Notes under the pieces: model-generated | Told to the model about the DNA's origin: nothing | Database searches by the model: none | The model's input: the letters and a program-made list of their open reading frames with translations, nothing else | Part shown: in pieces, positions 45,301-52,948 of the stretch | How the letters are laid out: every line of letters begins with the position of its first letter | How positions within the stretch are numbered: position 1 is the stretch's first letter | Translations under genes and position numbers: made by a program | Source: Paludibacteraceae bacterium | GTDB lineage: Bacteria; Bacteroidota; Bacteroidia; Bacteroidales; Paludibacteraceae | Direction: 5' to 3' | Assembly (NCBI GenBank): GCA_024405815.1 | Contig: JAKSNX010000002.1 | Span: 1 to 59,720 of the forward strand | DNA: 59,720 nucleotides

Positions 45301-45726
45301 GATATTCGTAAGTTTGAGGAAGACGGCAAATATACATTAAGCATTGATGGTCAAAGTGTTGAGATTCTGGCAACTGATGTTGAGATATTCTCAGAAGATA
45401 TACCAGGGTGGCTTGTGGCAAACGACGGAAACCTGACCATTGCTCTTGATATTACTGTTACAGAGGAACTTAAACAGGAGGGTCTTGCACGTGAACTTGT
45501 GAACCGCATACAGAATATGCGTAAAGGTAGCGGACTGAATATAACCGACAAAATTTCTATAATTTACAAGGCAGACGATGACTATTGCAAGGCTATTGAA
45601 ACTTTTGCTGATTATATTATGCAGCAGGTGCTTGCAGTAAGTATCAAACCTAATGATTGTATATCTGAATCACAGGATTTTGACATTGACGGTAAAATTA
45701 TTTCAATAAAAATAGAAAAAGCATAA
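42352..45726 (+). CDS. ileS: Isoleucyl-tRNA synthetase
   Basis: Charges tRNA-Ile with isoleucine. The 1124 residues follow the class I order: catalytic-fold entry with the HIGH-like GMPGIHHVMART at about 56-67, a CP1 editing domain at about 200-400 (AWTTTPWTLPSNTALCVG; EDGTGIVHIAPTFGADD), the KMSKR loop (NKMSKRLGNAVDP) at about 680, and the anticodon-binding region. The C-terminus is the long DUF5915-like extension typical of this long bacterial/eukaryotic-type IleS rather than the E. coli zinc-binding end. The DksA-like gene follows. Confidence 0.96.
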   Translation: MGKKFAEYQKFNLSQINKDICEAWNKSDLFRKSIETREGAPSFIFFEGPPSANGMPGIHHVMARTIKDTFCRYKTMQGFQVKRKAGWDTHGLPVELGVEKKLGITKEDIGKKISVDDYNAECRSEVMKYTQEWTSLTQKMGYWVDLDNPYITYDNKYIESLWWLLKQLYNKGLLYKGYTIQPYSPAAGTGLSSHELNQPGCYRDVKDTTVTAQFKIKGDRFGSNAYFLAWTTTPWTLPSNTALCVGPKIDYVIVKSANPYSGVEATYIMAKALVTNYFGEKKAEPFEIIGECKGTDLVGIEYEQLIPWVNPGEGAFRVIPGDYVTTEDGTGIVHIAPTFGADDAFVAKKAGVPGLTFLTKKGELRPMVDMTGKFFLLSDLDADFVQKSINIDLYKQYEGRYVKNAYDANLTDKDETLDISICMMLKAEGKAFKIEKHIHNYPHCWRTDKPVLYYPLDSWFIKTTACRDRMIELNKTINWKPESTGTGRFGKWLENLQDWNLSRSRYWGTPLPIWRTEDGSDEICIGSLEELFAEIEKSVKAGIMKENPYKNFKVGDFSKENYAPTNIDLHRPYIDAIILVSKDGKPMKRESDLIDVWFDSGSMPYAQLHYPFENKELVDKRTYYPADFISEGVDQTRGWFFTLHAIATMVFDSVSFKNVISNGLVLDKNGNKMSKRLGNAVDPFGAIDKYGSDPLRWYMMTNSAPWDNLKFDEEGVEEISRKFFGTLYNTYSFFALYANVDNFSYAENDVPIAERQEIDRWILSLLNTLIKEVTDALNDYEPTRAGRAIQDFVCENLSNWYVRLNRKRFWAGKMDKDKLSAYQTLYTCLETVALLMAPIAPFYSDRIFRDLNAATGRFSAESVHLADFPKYNANIVDKRLEEQMELAQKLTSLTLALRKKADIKVRQPLSHIMIPSTSGNIEENLKAVEDLIKAEVNVKEIKIVSSSDGILVKRIKPDFKKLGPKCGKIMKSVAATLQSLSQADIRKFEEDGKYTLSIDGQSVEILATDVEIFSEDIPGWLVANDGNLTIALDITVTEELKQEGLARELVNRIQNMRKGSGLNITDKISIIYKADDDYCKAIETFADYIMQQVLAVSIKPNDCISESQDFDIDGKIISIKIEKA

Positions 45727-45750
45727 CACTTTATGCTGTTTATATAAAAA

Positions 45751-45771
45751 ATTTCACTATATTTGTGAAAT
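45751..45771 (+). promoter_or_regulatory. Promoter of the DksA-like gene with a perfect inverted repeat over the -7 box
   Basis: TATATTTG at 45758-45765 is a consensus -7 box. It lies at the centre of a perfect palindrome with arms ATTTCAC (45751-45757) and GTGAAAT (45765-45771). The arrangement could be an operator. Confidence 0.6.
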
Positions 45772-45797
45772 CATAACTCAAAGAAAGGGGGTTTACT

Positions 45798-46181
45798 ATG
45801 GCTGAAAAAACACGTTATTCAGATTCTGAATTGGAAGAATTCAGGGCGATAATCAACCAAAAGCTTGAACAAGCTTATTCTGACTATGACCAATTAAAGA
45901 ATGCTCTTAACAATTTAGACGGTAATGACACTTCTGACACCTCTCCTACTTTCAAAGTGTTGGAAGAGGGTGCCACTACTATGTCTAAAGAGGAGGCTGG
46001 CAGGCTTGCTCAGCGTCAGATGAAGTTTATTCAAAACCTGCAAGCCGCCCTTGTACGTATAGAGAACAAGACATACGGCATTTGCAGAGAGACTGGTAAA
46101 CTTATACCTAAGGAGCGTTTAAGGGCTGTTCCTCATGCCACTCTCAGTATAGAGGCAAAAAATGAAAGGAATCGTCAATGA
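45798..46181 (+). CDS. TraR/DksA-family protein lacking the zinc-finger cysteines
   Basis: A 127-residue protein with an N-terminal coiled coil (about 8-90) and a short C-terminal TraR/DksA-like segment (TYGICRETGKLIPKERLRAVPHATLSIEAK). DksA binds the RNA polymerase secondary channel with ppGpp. Here only one cysteine remains in the finger region, so the four-cysteine zinc site is gone, although the helical ends are kept. This is the usual Bacteroidota form as I recall it. ATG 45798 follows a purine-rich AAAGAAAGGGGG stretch. lspA starts as ATGA on its stop. Confidence 0.85.
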   Translation: MAEKTRYSDSELEEFRAIINQKLEQAYSDYDQLKNALNNLDGNDTSDTSPTFKVLEEGATTMSKEEAGRLAQRQMKFIQNLQAALVRIENKTYGICRETGKLIPKERLRAVPHATLSIEAKNERNRQ

Positions 46182-46714
46182 CAGAAATTCAAAAGAATTC
46201 AGTTATTGCGGCAACCATTGCACTCATAGTTTTAACGGCAGACCAAGCCTTAAAACTTTGGGTGCATAGTTCTTTTTATTTGAACGAGGAATATGTTATC
46301 ACAGACTGGTTCAGGCTACACTATATAGAGAATGACGGTATTGCTTTTGGAATAACCCTTTTTGACAAGCGGATTCTTACCATTTTCAGAATTATAGCAA
46401 GCGGACTTATTGCGTGGTACACCATACACTCCATTAGGCATAATGCTGGCACTTTGTTCATAATCTGCCTCTCTCTTATATTTGCAGGAGCCACAGGCAA
46501 TATAATAGACTGTGTGTTTTATGGTGTACAGTTTGGTTATGCCCCTGTTTTTTACGGAAGAGTCATCGATATGCTCTATTTCCCATTAGTAGAGTGGAAC
46601 ATGGGTGGAGAACACTACATATTTTTCTCTCCTATATTTAATTTGGCTGACTCTGCCATAACCATCGGAGTATTTATAATACTTATTTTTAATAAAAAAG
46701 TATTCAAGGAATGA
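46178..46714 (+). CDS. lspA: Lipoprotein signal peptidase II
   Basis: Cleaves the signal peptide of diacylglyceryl prolipoproteins in the inner membrane, serving the many lipoproteins encoded here (GldK, TamL, DUF4296). The 178 residues have four membrane helices and the two catalytic aspartates in GATGNIIDCVFYG (about 112) and FNLADSAITIG (about 158), plus the conserved DQALKLWV and NDGIAFG. It overlaps both neighbours by 4 bases, forming a coupled dksA-like / lspA / DUF4296 operon. Confidence 0.94.
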   Translation: MTEIQKNSVIAATIALIVLTADQALKLWVHSSFYLNEEYVITDWFRLHYIENDGIAFGITLFDKRILTIFRIIASGLIAWYTIHSIRHNAGTLFIICLSLIFAGATGNIIDCVFYGVQFGYAPVFYGRVIDMLYFPLVEWNMGGEHYIFFSPIFNLADSAITIGVFIILIFNKKVFKE

Positions 46715-47250
46715 GACAATTCTCTTACATAACTCTGATTTTTTGTGCATTGCTGACCATTGTCTGCTCATCGTGCAACGATATTCGACCGTCATACGTC
46801 CCTGACAATGAGGAGATGGCATCTTTGCTATATGACATTCATATTATGGAATCAATAGTAAAAACCAGAAGCATAGATAAAACAACTAAAGCATCTATCT
46901 ATAATCAAATACTGCAGGAACACCACTTGACTCCCAATGATTTTGACAGTTGTCTTGCATGGTTCAGCAACAATAAGAAGGAGTATAAAAATGTTTACAA
47001 CATTGTGAAATTGGCTTTGGAAGATGAGAAAAACAGGATTCTTGCCGGTGAATACACATCAACAGTTGAAGACCGGAACCATAGGGTACACGATTTTTAT
47101 TCACCTTTCTTTAGGTCTAAAGATTCAGCCATCTTCTATCTACCTGAAATTAAGTTGCCTCCTGAATTCGGCAGAAATGAGGGCGGTGGCTACCCCTACG
47201 TTGAGAGACTCGGCAGAGAACCTATCATTAAGGATTTTAGGAATCAATAG
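46711..47250 (+). CDS. DUF4296 family lipoprotein
   Basis: A 179-residue lipoprotein of a Bacteroidota-specific family with unknown function. The signal peptide ends in lipobox VCSSC (cysteine about 22), and the domain DNEEMASLLYDIHIMESIV is characteristic, followed by LTPNDFDSCLAWFSNN. The C-terminus is glycine/proline-rich. It follows lspA with a 4-base overlap, a recurring pairing. Its last 111 bases are antisense to the 3' end of the RNA methyltransferase gene. Confidence 0.88.
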   Translation: MRQFSYITLIFCALLTIVCSSCNDIRPSYVPDNEEMASLLYDIHIMESIVKTRSIDKTTKASIYNQILQEHHLTPNDFDSCLAWFSNNKKEYKNVYNIVKLALEDEKNRILAGEYTSTVEDRNHRVHDFYSPFFRSKDSAIFYLPEIKLPPEFGRNEGGGYPYVERLGREPIIKDFRNQ

Positions 47251-47901
47251 AGACTTATCACATACAGCCTTGACCTCTGGACTTATTCCATTGCCCTCAT
47301 TACCCATTACTATTATTGCATTTTCATTTAATTTTGTGGTGTAAATATTCTCTCCGTCAAGCGTAGTGGCGTACTTGTGTATTGTACTGTCTATCCCCTT
47401 TAAAAAAACCGGCAAATCTGTGTAAACAACATTAACGTGGGCAAGGGAGCCCATCGAGGCTTGTACTGTTTTAGGATTATATACATCTACAGTACCTTGT
47501 GAACAAACCACATTCTCCACTGCAAACCAATCTGCAATACGGATTATTGTACCTAAATTACCTGCGTCCTGCACCCCGTCTAGTGCTATGGTAAGTTTAC
47601 CCCTAAAATCAATATCCGACACTGACAATTTTTTCATTTTAAAAACAGCAAGCACGTCTTGTGGAGATTCAAGAAGGCTTATCTGCTTTAGTTCATTTTC
47701 TGTAACACATTGAATATCTGTATTCTCAGATATATAATCAGGTCTATCCCACTTTTCTGTAGCGGCTATAAAGTCACATTCAAAACACCGTAGCAACTCA
47801 TTCACGGTCTTATGACCTTCCGCTATAAAAAGAGAGCTCTCATAGCGGTGCTTTTTTAATGAAAGCATCCTTATTGCCTTGATTTTATTTTTACTAATCA
47901 T
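47140..47901 (-). CDS. TrmH/SpoU-family RNA methyltransferase
   Basis: A 253-residue SPOUT methyltransferase that would 2'-O-methylate rRNA or tRNA; the exact target cannot be read. The N-terminal substrate-binding domain (about 1-90) has FIAEGHKTVNELL. The knotted C-terminal domain has motif 1 LDGVQDAGNLGTIIRIADWF, motif 2 IIVMGNEGNGIS and motif 3 RFSAESLNVGVATALISAEF. The start MISKNKIKAIRMLSLKKHR fits the family. Its 3' 111 bases, including the conserved motif 3, overlap the DUF4296 gene on the other strand. Confidence 0.92.
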   Translation of the reverse strand: MISKNKIKAIRMLSLKKHRYESSLFIAEGHKTVNELLRCFECDFIAATEKWDRPDYISENTDIQCVTENELKQISLLESPQDVLAVFKMKKLSVSDIDFRGKLTIALDGVQDAGNLGTIIRIADWFAVENVVCSQGTVDVYNPKTVQASMGSLAHVNVVYTDLPVFLKGIDSTIHKYATTLDGENIYTTKLNENAIIVMGNEGNGISPEVKAVCDKSLLIPKILNDRFSAESLNVGVATALISAEFRRQLNFR

Positions 47902-47940
47902 ACAATAATTATTTTTAGATTGCTAAATTACTAAAAAATA

Positions 47941-47971
47941 TTGATAAAATGGTTAATTTGTTATATTTTTG
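47941..47971 (+). promoter_or_regulatory. Promoter for tamL
   Basis: TTG at 47941-47943, a 20-base spacer, and TATTTTTG at 47964-47971, 34 bases before the ATG. Confidence 0.55.
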
Positions 47972-48004
47972 CATTAAATTTGCCTTTTTGTGTCCTTTTG
48001 TAAG

Positions 48005-50284
48005 ATGAGCAAAAAAAAGTTATATATATTATTGACGGTTCTGTGCGTTCTGATATTCTCATCATGTCAGACAACTAAATACGTACCAGACGGCAAATAC
48101 CTTCTTTATAAGGTTAAGGTAGTACCCGATACAAAAGACATAAAGGCTTACGATGCACAACCTTACATAAGACAGCTACCCAATCCAAAACTTTTTGATG
48201 CCATTCCGTTTAACCTTGGAATGTATAGTCTGTCCAGCCCCGATACCGCACTATGGATAAACAGATTCTTACGTAAGATAGGAGATGCACCTGTTATTTA
48301 TGATTCCACTCTGACCATATCGTCTGAGATTGAGCTGAAGAAATATATGGAAAACAAAGGCTATTGCAATGCAGTGGTAACATCAGACGTAAAATATAAA
48401 AAGAAAAAGGCATACGTTACATATAACATCATGTCTGGCGAGCCATACAAGATTAACACCTTTAGATATGGCATTACAGATGACTCAATAAGAAAGCTTG
48501 TACTGTCTGACTCCGTTCACACTCTTGTTAAGCCTGGCAATAATTTTGACATCGATGTTTTGGAGTCTGAACGTGTAAGAGTAACCAAAATACTGAAGAA
48601 TAACGGTTACTATGAATTTAGCAAAGATTTTGTGGCGGTAATAGCGGATAGCACCATTGGAAACCATTTGGTTGATGTGATGATGTATATCAAACCTATG
48701 AAGCGTATAGTGGGGAAAGACCAATACAAAGTGGAGCCTCACTCTGAATACACAATACGCAATATTTATTACTTGGCATTGGAAGATTACACACAGGCTT
48801 TAGACACCTCTGTAACGTCGCATCTTAAACAAAAAAGCTACAAGGACATTACCATACACTCCAATGTCAATCTTATAAGGCCAAGGGCATTATACAGAAA
48901 AACACTATTAGACCCAGGAATGGTGTATAGCGACAGTATAATGGATAAGACATACGCCAAACTATCATCTCTGCATATTTTTAAATATCTTAACATAACC
49001 ACAGACTATGTAGGTGACAGTGCAAACAAGCAATTGGATTGCTATGTGGTGATGACTCCTGATAAGGTACAATCCATAAGTGCTCAAATAGAAGGCACCA
49101 ATAATGAGGGTGATTTTGGCATAGCTGGCAAACTTACATACGCTCATGGTAATATATTCAGAGGCGGTGAAGTGTTTAAATTCAGTGTCAGAGGCGGTAA
49201 TGAGTCTTTAATAGGTAAACGCTCCATTTGGGATATTGCAACTGAGGCATCGTTTGAACTGCCTATTCTGCTATGTCCGTTCCTTAAACGTGATTTTTTG
49301 CGGAATAATAACACAACTACAGAGGTATATGCCAATTTCTCTTACCAAATCCGTGCAGACTATTCCCGTATAATAGCAGGTACCGGTATCCGTTACAAGT
49401 GGAACGATAAGAAAATGATAAATCACCAACTGGACTTGTTTGATTTTAATTATGTATATCTGCCGTATATGAGCGATACCCTAAAAAAGACCATAAACAA
49501 CTCACTTCTAAAATACAGTTATGAGGACCACCTTATTATGCGTATAGGCTACACCATAGCATATAGTAACCAACGCTCCAACTCTCTGCAAAACTCATAT
49601 TCCATTAGAGGTGCAGTGGAAACCAGCGGTAACTTACTTTACGGAATAAGTGTGGCAGCCAATGCCAATAAGAACTCCAACGACTCTTACCTTGTAGGTA
49701 AAATACCTTTTGCCCAATATGTTAAAGCAGACTTTGATTTTGCATTCCGTCATGTTGTTGATAGCAAGAATATGGTTGTGTATCATATTGGATTAGGTGC
49801 AGGTATCCCATATCTGAACTCAAACATACTTCCATTTGAGAAACGTTATTATGGTGGTGGTGCAAATAGCGTAAGAGGTTGGTCAGCACGTAGTTTAGGA
49901 CCAGGCAACTACACCTCCAGAGGCAGTAACATTGACTACATGAAACAGAGTGGTGACATTAACCTGAATCTAAACATTGAATATAGGACAAAACTTGTTT
50001 GGAAACTTGAGCTTGCCGCATTCCTTGATGCAGGTAACATTTGGACTCTCAATGATGAGGGCACTGCTGAAGGTCAATTCAAGTTCAACCGTTTCTATAA
50101 ACAGATTGCTTTAGGCTATGGAATTGGTTTAAGGCTTAATTTTGATTTCTTTGTGGTGAGACTTGACTGGGGTCTCAAGGCGTTTGACCCTTCCAGACCT
50201 AGTGGTAAGCAGTGGAGGTTTGTTCCAGGTTGGAAAATAACGGAAGATACAGCGCTGCACTTTGCGGTAGGATTCCCATTCTAA
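48005..50284 (+). CDS. tamL: BamA-superfamily outer-membrane lipoprotein TamL
   Basis: TamL is the Bacteroidota lipoprotein member of the BamA/TamA superfamily and is thought to work with TamB in envelope transport. The 759 residues from ATG 48005 begin with a lipoprotein signal peptide (lipobox IFSSC, cysteine about 21), then TTKYVPDGKYLLYKVKV and POTRA-like domains to about 350. The Omp85 barrel follows with the signature GGGANSVRGWSARSLGPG at about 615-635 and ends LHFAVGFPF with terminal phenylalanine. No tamB-like gene is in the window. Confidence 0.88.
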   Translation: MSKKKLYILLTVLCVLIFSSCQTTKYVPDGKYLLYKVKVVPDTKDIKAYDAQPYIRQLPNPKLFDAIPFNLGMYSLSSPDTALWINRFLRKIGDAPVIYDSTLTISSEIELKKYMENKGYCNAVVTSDVKYKKKKAYVTYNIMSGEPYKINTFRYGITDDSIRKLVLSDSVHTLVKPGNNFDIDVLESERVRVTKILKNNGYYEFSKDFVAVIADSTIGNHLVDVMMYIKPMKRIVGKDQYKVEPHSEYTIRNIYYLALEDYTQALDTSVTSHLKQKSYKDITIHSNVNLIRPRALYRKTLLDPGMVYSDSIMDKTYAKLSSLHIFKYLNITTDYVGDSANKQLDCYVVMTPDKVQSISAQIEGTNNEGDFGIAGKLTYAHGNIFRGGEVFKFSVRGGNESLIGKRSIWDIATEASFELPILLCPFLKRDFLRNNNTTTEVYANFSYQIRADYSRIIAGTGIRYKWNDKKMINHQLDLFDFNYVYLPYMSDTLKKTINNSLLKYSYEDHLIMRIGYTIAYSNQRSNSLQNSYSIRGAVETSGNLLYGISVAANANKNSNDSYLVGKIPFAQYVKADFDFAFRHVVDSKNMVVYHIGLGAGIPYLNSNILPFEKRYYGGGANSVRGWSARSLGPGNYTSRGSNIDYMKQSGDINLNLNIEYRTKLVWKLELAAFLDAGNIWTLNDEGTAEGQFKFNRFYKQIALGYGIGLRLNFDFFVVRLDWGLKAFDPSRPSGKQWRFVPGWKITEDTALHFAVGFPF

Positions 50285-50300
50285 TAATTTATAAAATTTT

Positions 50301-50327
50301 TAACTTTCAATTTTCAATTTTCAATTA
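50301..50327. repeat. Heptad repeat family C, copy C5
   Basis: About three units in the TTTTCAA orientation on the plus strand, ending 9 bases before the -7 box of the tRNA gene. Confidence 0.85.
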
Positions 50328-50335
50328 AAAATTAT

Positions 50336-50343
50336 TACCTTTG
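50336..50343 (+). promoter_or_regulatory. -7 box of the tRNA-Arg promoter
   Basis: TACCTTTG, 17 bases before the tRNA 5' end. The -33 region is occupied by repeat C5. Confidence 0.6.
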
Positions 50344-50360
50344 CACAAAAATTTAATGAT

Positions 50361-50434
50361 GGTTCCGTAGCTCAGTTGGATAGAGCAACAGCCTTCTAAG
50401 CTGTGGGTCTCGGGTTCGAATCCCGACGGGATCA
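50361..50434 (+). tRNA. tRNA-Arg with anticodon TCT
   Basis: A full cloverleaf can be drawn: acceptor GGTTCCG pairs with CGGGATC (two G-U pairs), D arm begins TAGCTCAGTTGG, anticodon stem ACAGC/GCTGT holds loop CTTCTAA (anticodon TCT, reads AGA), and the T arm is TCGGG-TTCGAAT-CCCGA. Discriminator base is A. The 3' CCA is not encoded. A T run follows. Confidence 0.95.
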
Positions 50435-50470
50435 CTTTTTTAGTCTAATTATTTAAGCATTTTAATCTGT

Positions 50471-51907
50471 ATGAGAAGATTATTTTTCATTATAACTCTT
50501 CCGTTAATATCCGTTATAGGATTAAATGCCCAGAAGCTACTCACGCTTGATGACTGCACTAAAATGGCATTGGGAGAGGATACTCAACTACAAAAAGATA
50601 TAGAGTTACAAACAGCAGCCACTTATACAAGAAAAGCGGCATTTGCTAATTTCTTTCCAAAATTAAGTGCCAACGGTGCTTATATGTGGAATGAGAAGAA
50701 CGTTGTGCTACTGCCAAACTCACTACAGACATCATTGGGTACATTTAATGCAAGTCAGCAATCATTTACGCCATCAAATCCAGACTTTTTTCACAAATTA
50801 TTCCCAGAGCTATCAAAAGATGTTGAAGATGCTATAGGAAAAATTTATGACGATTTCCGTGACAAACTTACGTTTGATGTTCACAATGTATTTGTAGGTC
50901 AGGTAGGTCTTACACAGCCTATTTATGTGGGCGGTAAATTACTGTACTCATATAGATTATCTCAAAGTGCGGAGAAGATTTCACAACTGAAAGCCAGCGG
51001 AAATAAAGAGAACCTTGTGGTTAAGGTTAACGACACCTATTGGTTAGTGGTTTCATTGCAAGAAAAAGTAAAGCTTGCAGAACAATACAGAAACCTTATA
51101 GACACCCTTTTGCAGCATGTGGAGGCCGCCGTTGAAGAGGGTGTTGCCACCAAATCAGACATACTTAAAGTTAAGGTAAAACTTAATGAGAGTGAGATGG
51201 CTAAAGATGCCATAGAGAACAGCCTTATTATAGCCAAAATGACACTTTGTCAGCTATGCGGTCTGCCTCTAAACTCAAAAATAACACTTGATTCATCTAA
51301 CCTTGACAAGTATGCAGTCTCTGAGTCTTCATTAGATATTGACTCATCTATGGTTAAGAATCGCTCTGAAATTAAGATTCTTACAGAAGCGGAAAAGATG
51401 GCACGCACTACTGCAAAACTATCAAGTGCAGGTCTAAAGCCTAATATAGTGGCTGCAGCCAACTATGTAGCCTCAAGTCCTAATGTATTGGACGGATTCA
51501 ACGCCAACTTTATGGGTGGATTTAATGTGGGTGTAGTTGTTAACATTCCTATAGCACACGTAGATGCTATATATGCATACAAGGCAGCAAAGCATGCCGC
51601 AAACGTGGCTAAACTGGATTTGGACAACGCCACTAAGACACTAACCGTCCAAGCAACCCAAACTGCACAGTTAGTAGAGGAAAGTAACCGCAATCTTAAA
51701 CAGGCACAACTAAATATGGAGAATGCAGAGGAGAATCTGCGTCTTGCGGAGGAGTCCTTTAAAGAGGGTATGGCTACAGTTACAGATGTAATGATTGCCC
51801 AAACAGGTTGGCAAACCGCATTCAACCGTAAAATAGATGCTGCCATAACATTACGCAGCAATGAGGTATTGCTACAGAAACAATTAGGAAAACTTTCAGT
51901 TGAATAA
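50471..51907 (+). CDS. TolC-family outer-membrane efflux protein
   Basis: A 478-residue outer-membrane channel that forms the exit duct of a tripartite exporter. It has a signal peptide (cleaved near LNAQ, about 20) and two TolC repeats with long coiled-coil helices (LSQSAEKISQLKASGNKENLV...YWLVVSLQEKV; and NRNLKQAQLNMENAEENLRLAEESFKEGMATVTDVM near the C-terminus). It heads a four-gene operon with a membrane fusion protein and two ABC-2 permeases. The gap to the next gene is 11 bases. Confidence 0.92.
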   Translation: MRRLFFIITLPLISVIGLNAQKLLTLDDCTKMALGEDTQLQKDIELQTAATYTRKAAFANFFPKLSANGAYMWNEKNVVLLPNSLQTSLGTFNASQQSFTPSNPDFFHKLFPELSKDVEDAIGKIYDDFRDKLTFDVHNVFVGQVGLTQPIYVGGKLLYSYRLSQSAEKISQLKASGNKENLVVKVNDTYWLVVSLQEKVKLAEQYRNLIDTLLQHVEAAVEEGVATKSDILKVKVKLNESEMAKDAIENSLIIAKMTLCQLCGLPLNSKITLDSSNLDKYAVSESSLDIDSSMVKNRSEIKILTEAEKMARTTAKLSSAGLKPNIVAAANYVASSPNVLDGFNANFMGGFNVGVVVNIPIAHVDAIYAYKAAKHAANVAKLDLDNATKTLTVQATQTAQLVEESNRNLKQAQLNMENAEENLRLAEESFKEGMATVTDVMIAQTGWQTAFNRKIDAAITLRSNEVLLQKQLGKLSVE

Positions 51908-51918
51908 TTATACTAATT

Positions 51919-52947
51919 ATGGAAAACAATAAAACAGAAAAAAACGTTAAAGACAAGAAAAACAGTCTTTTAGTTGGTTTGGTAGCTATAATTGAAGTTG
52001 TAATTATAGTTGCTATAATAGGTATATTTGTATATAAGCCGGAACCTGAAATAATATCGGGTGAGGCTGAGGCTTCTGAATATAAGGTATCGGGTAAGAT
52101 GCTTGGGCGTATAGAGGATTTCTTTGCAGAAGAGGGTGATTTTGTACATAAAGGCGATACTCTTGCGGCTATAAGCAGCCCTGAGGCGGACGCACAACTT
52201 GCTCAGGCTCAAGCTGCAAAAAGTGCTGCTGACGCTGCTCAGCAAAAAGTGAATAAAGGTGCACGCAATGAGCAGATTGAGAGTGCTTACTCTATATATC
52301 TGAAAGCAAAATCAACGCGTGAGATTGCTGAACAGACATACCAACGTATCCAACGTCTTTATGATAAGGGTGTAGTATCACTTCAGAAACGTGATGAAGC
52401 AGAGGCTCTATATAAAAGTGCACAAGAGTCTGAAAAAACAGCAAGACTTCAGTATGGTATGGTTAGAAACGGTGCTGAAGAGGAGGGCAAAGCCGCTGCA
52501 CAAGCCTTGGTTGACCAAGCAGATGGAGCTCTTAAAATTGTTAACGAACTTATTAGCGAGAAATATCTTATAGCTCCTATTGACGGTGTCATTGAGAATG
52601 TATTTGCTCATAAAGGAGAGTTGGTTGCCCCAGGTGCCCCTGTAATGAGTATGATTGATGAGACTGATATGTGGTTTGTATTCTCTGTACGTGAGAATAT
52701 GCTAAAGGGATTCAATGTAGGTGCAGAGTGGCTTATTAAGATTCCTGCATTAGGAAAACGCAGTTATAGAGTTAAAATCACTCACATAAAAGCAATGGCA
52801 AGCTATGCTACATGGCGTGCCACTACTGCCAGCGATAAATATGATGTGCGTACTTTTGAGGTAAAGGCACGTCCTATGGAGACTATTGAAGGTTTACAAC
52901 CTGGTATGACCGCAATTATCAATCCTGAACAGCAGGATTACGACTAA
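51919..52947 (+). CDS. HlyD/EmrA-family membrane fusion protein
   Basis: A 342-residue periplasmic adaptor linking the inner-membrane permeases to the TolC channel. The N-terminus is cytoplasmic and lysine-rich, with a membrane helix at about 15-38 (SLLVGLVVAIIEVVIIVAIIG-like). Then come a biotinyl-lipoyl half motif (KVSGKMLGRIEDFFAEEGDFVHKGD), an alanine/glutamine-rich coiled-coil hairpin (about 88-195), the second lipoyl half (LIAPIDGVIENVFAHKGELV) and a beta-barrel end. The following permease starts 2 bases after its stop. Confidence 0.9.
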   Translation: MENNKTEKNVKDKKNSLLVGLVAIIEVVIIVAIIGIFVYKPEPEIISGEAEASEYKVSGKMLGRIEDFFAEEGDFVHKGDTLAAISSPEADAQLAQAQAAKSAADAAQQKVNKGARNEQIESAYSIYLKAKSTREIAEQTYQRIQRLYDKGVVSLQKRDEAEALYKSAQESEKTARLQYGMVRNGAEEEGKAAAQALVDQADGALKIVNELISEKYLIAPIDGVIENVFAHKGELVAPGAPVMSMIDETDMWFVFSVRENMLKGFNVGAEWLIKIPALGKRSYRVKITHIKAMASYATWRATTASDKYDVRTFEVKARPMETIEGLQPGMTAIINPEQQDYD

Positions 52948-52948
52948 G

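Noticed and set aside
45720..45737. Inverted repeat AGCATAA/TTATGCT at the ileS stop, considered as a terminator
   Set aside because: Seven AT-rich pairs with a weak tail; stability is doubtful and it overlaps the coding end, so I did not list it as a feature.
50361..50434. tRNA-Arg considered as an attachment site for an integrated element
   Set aside because: No integrase, no duplicated tRNA 3' end and only conserved chromosomal genes nearby.
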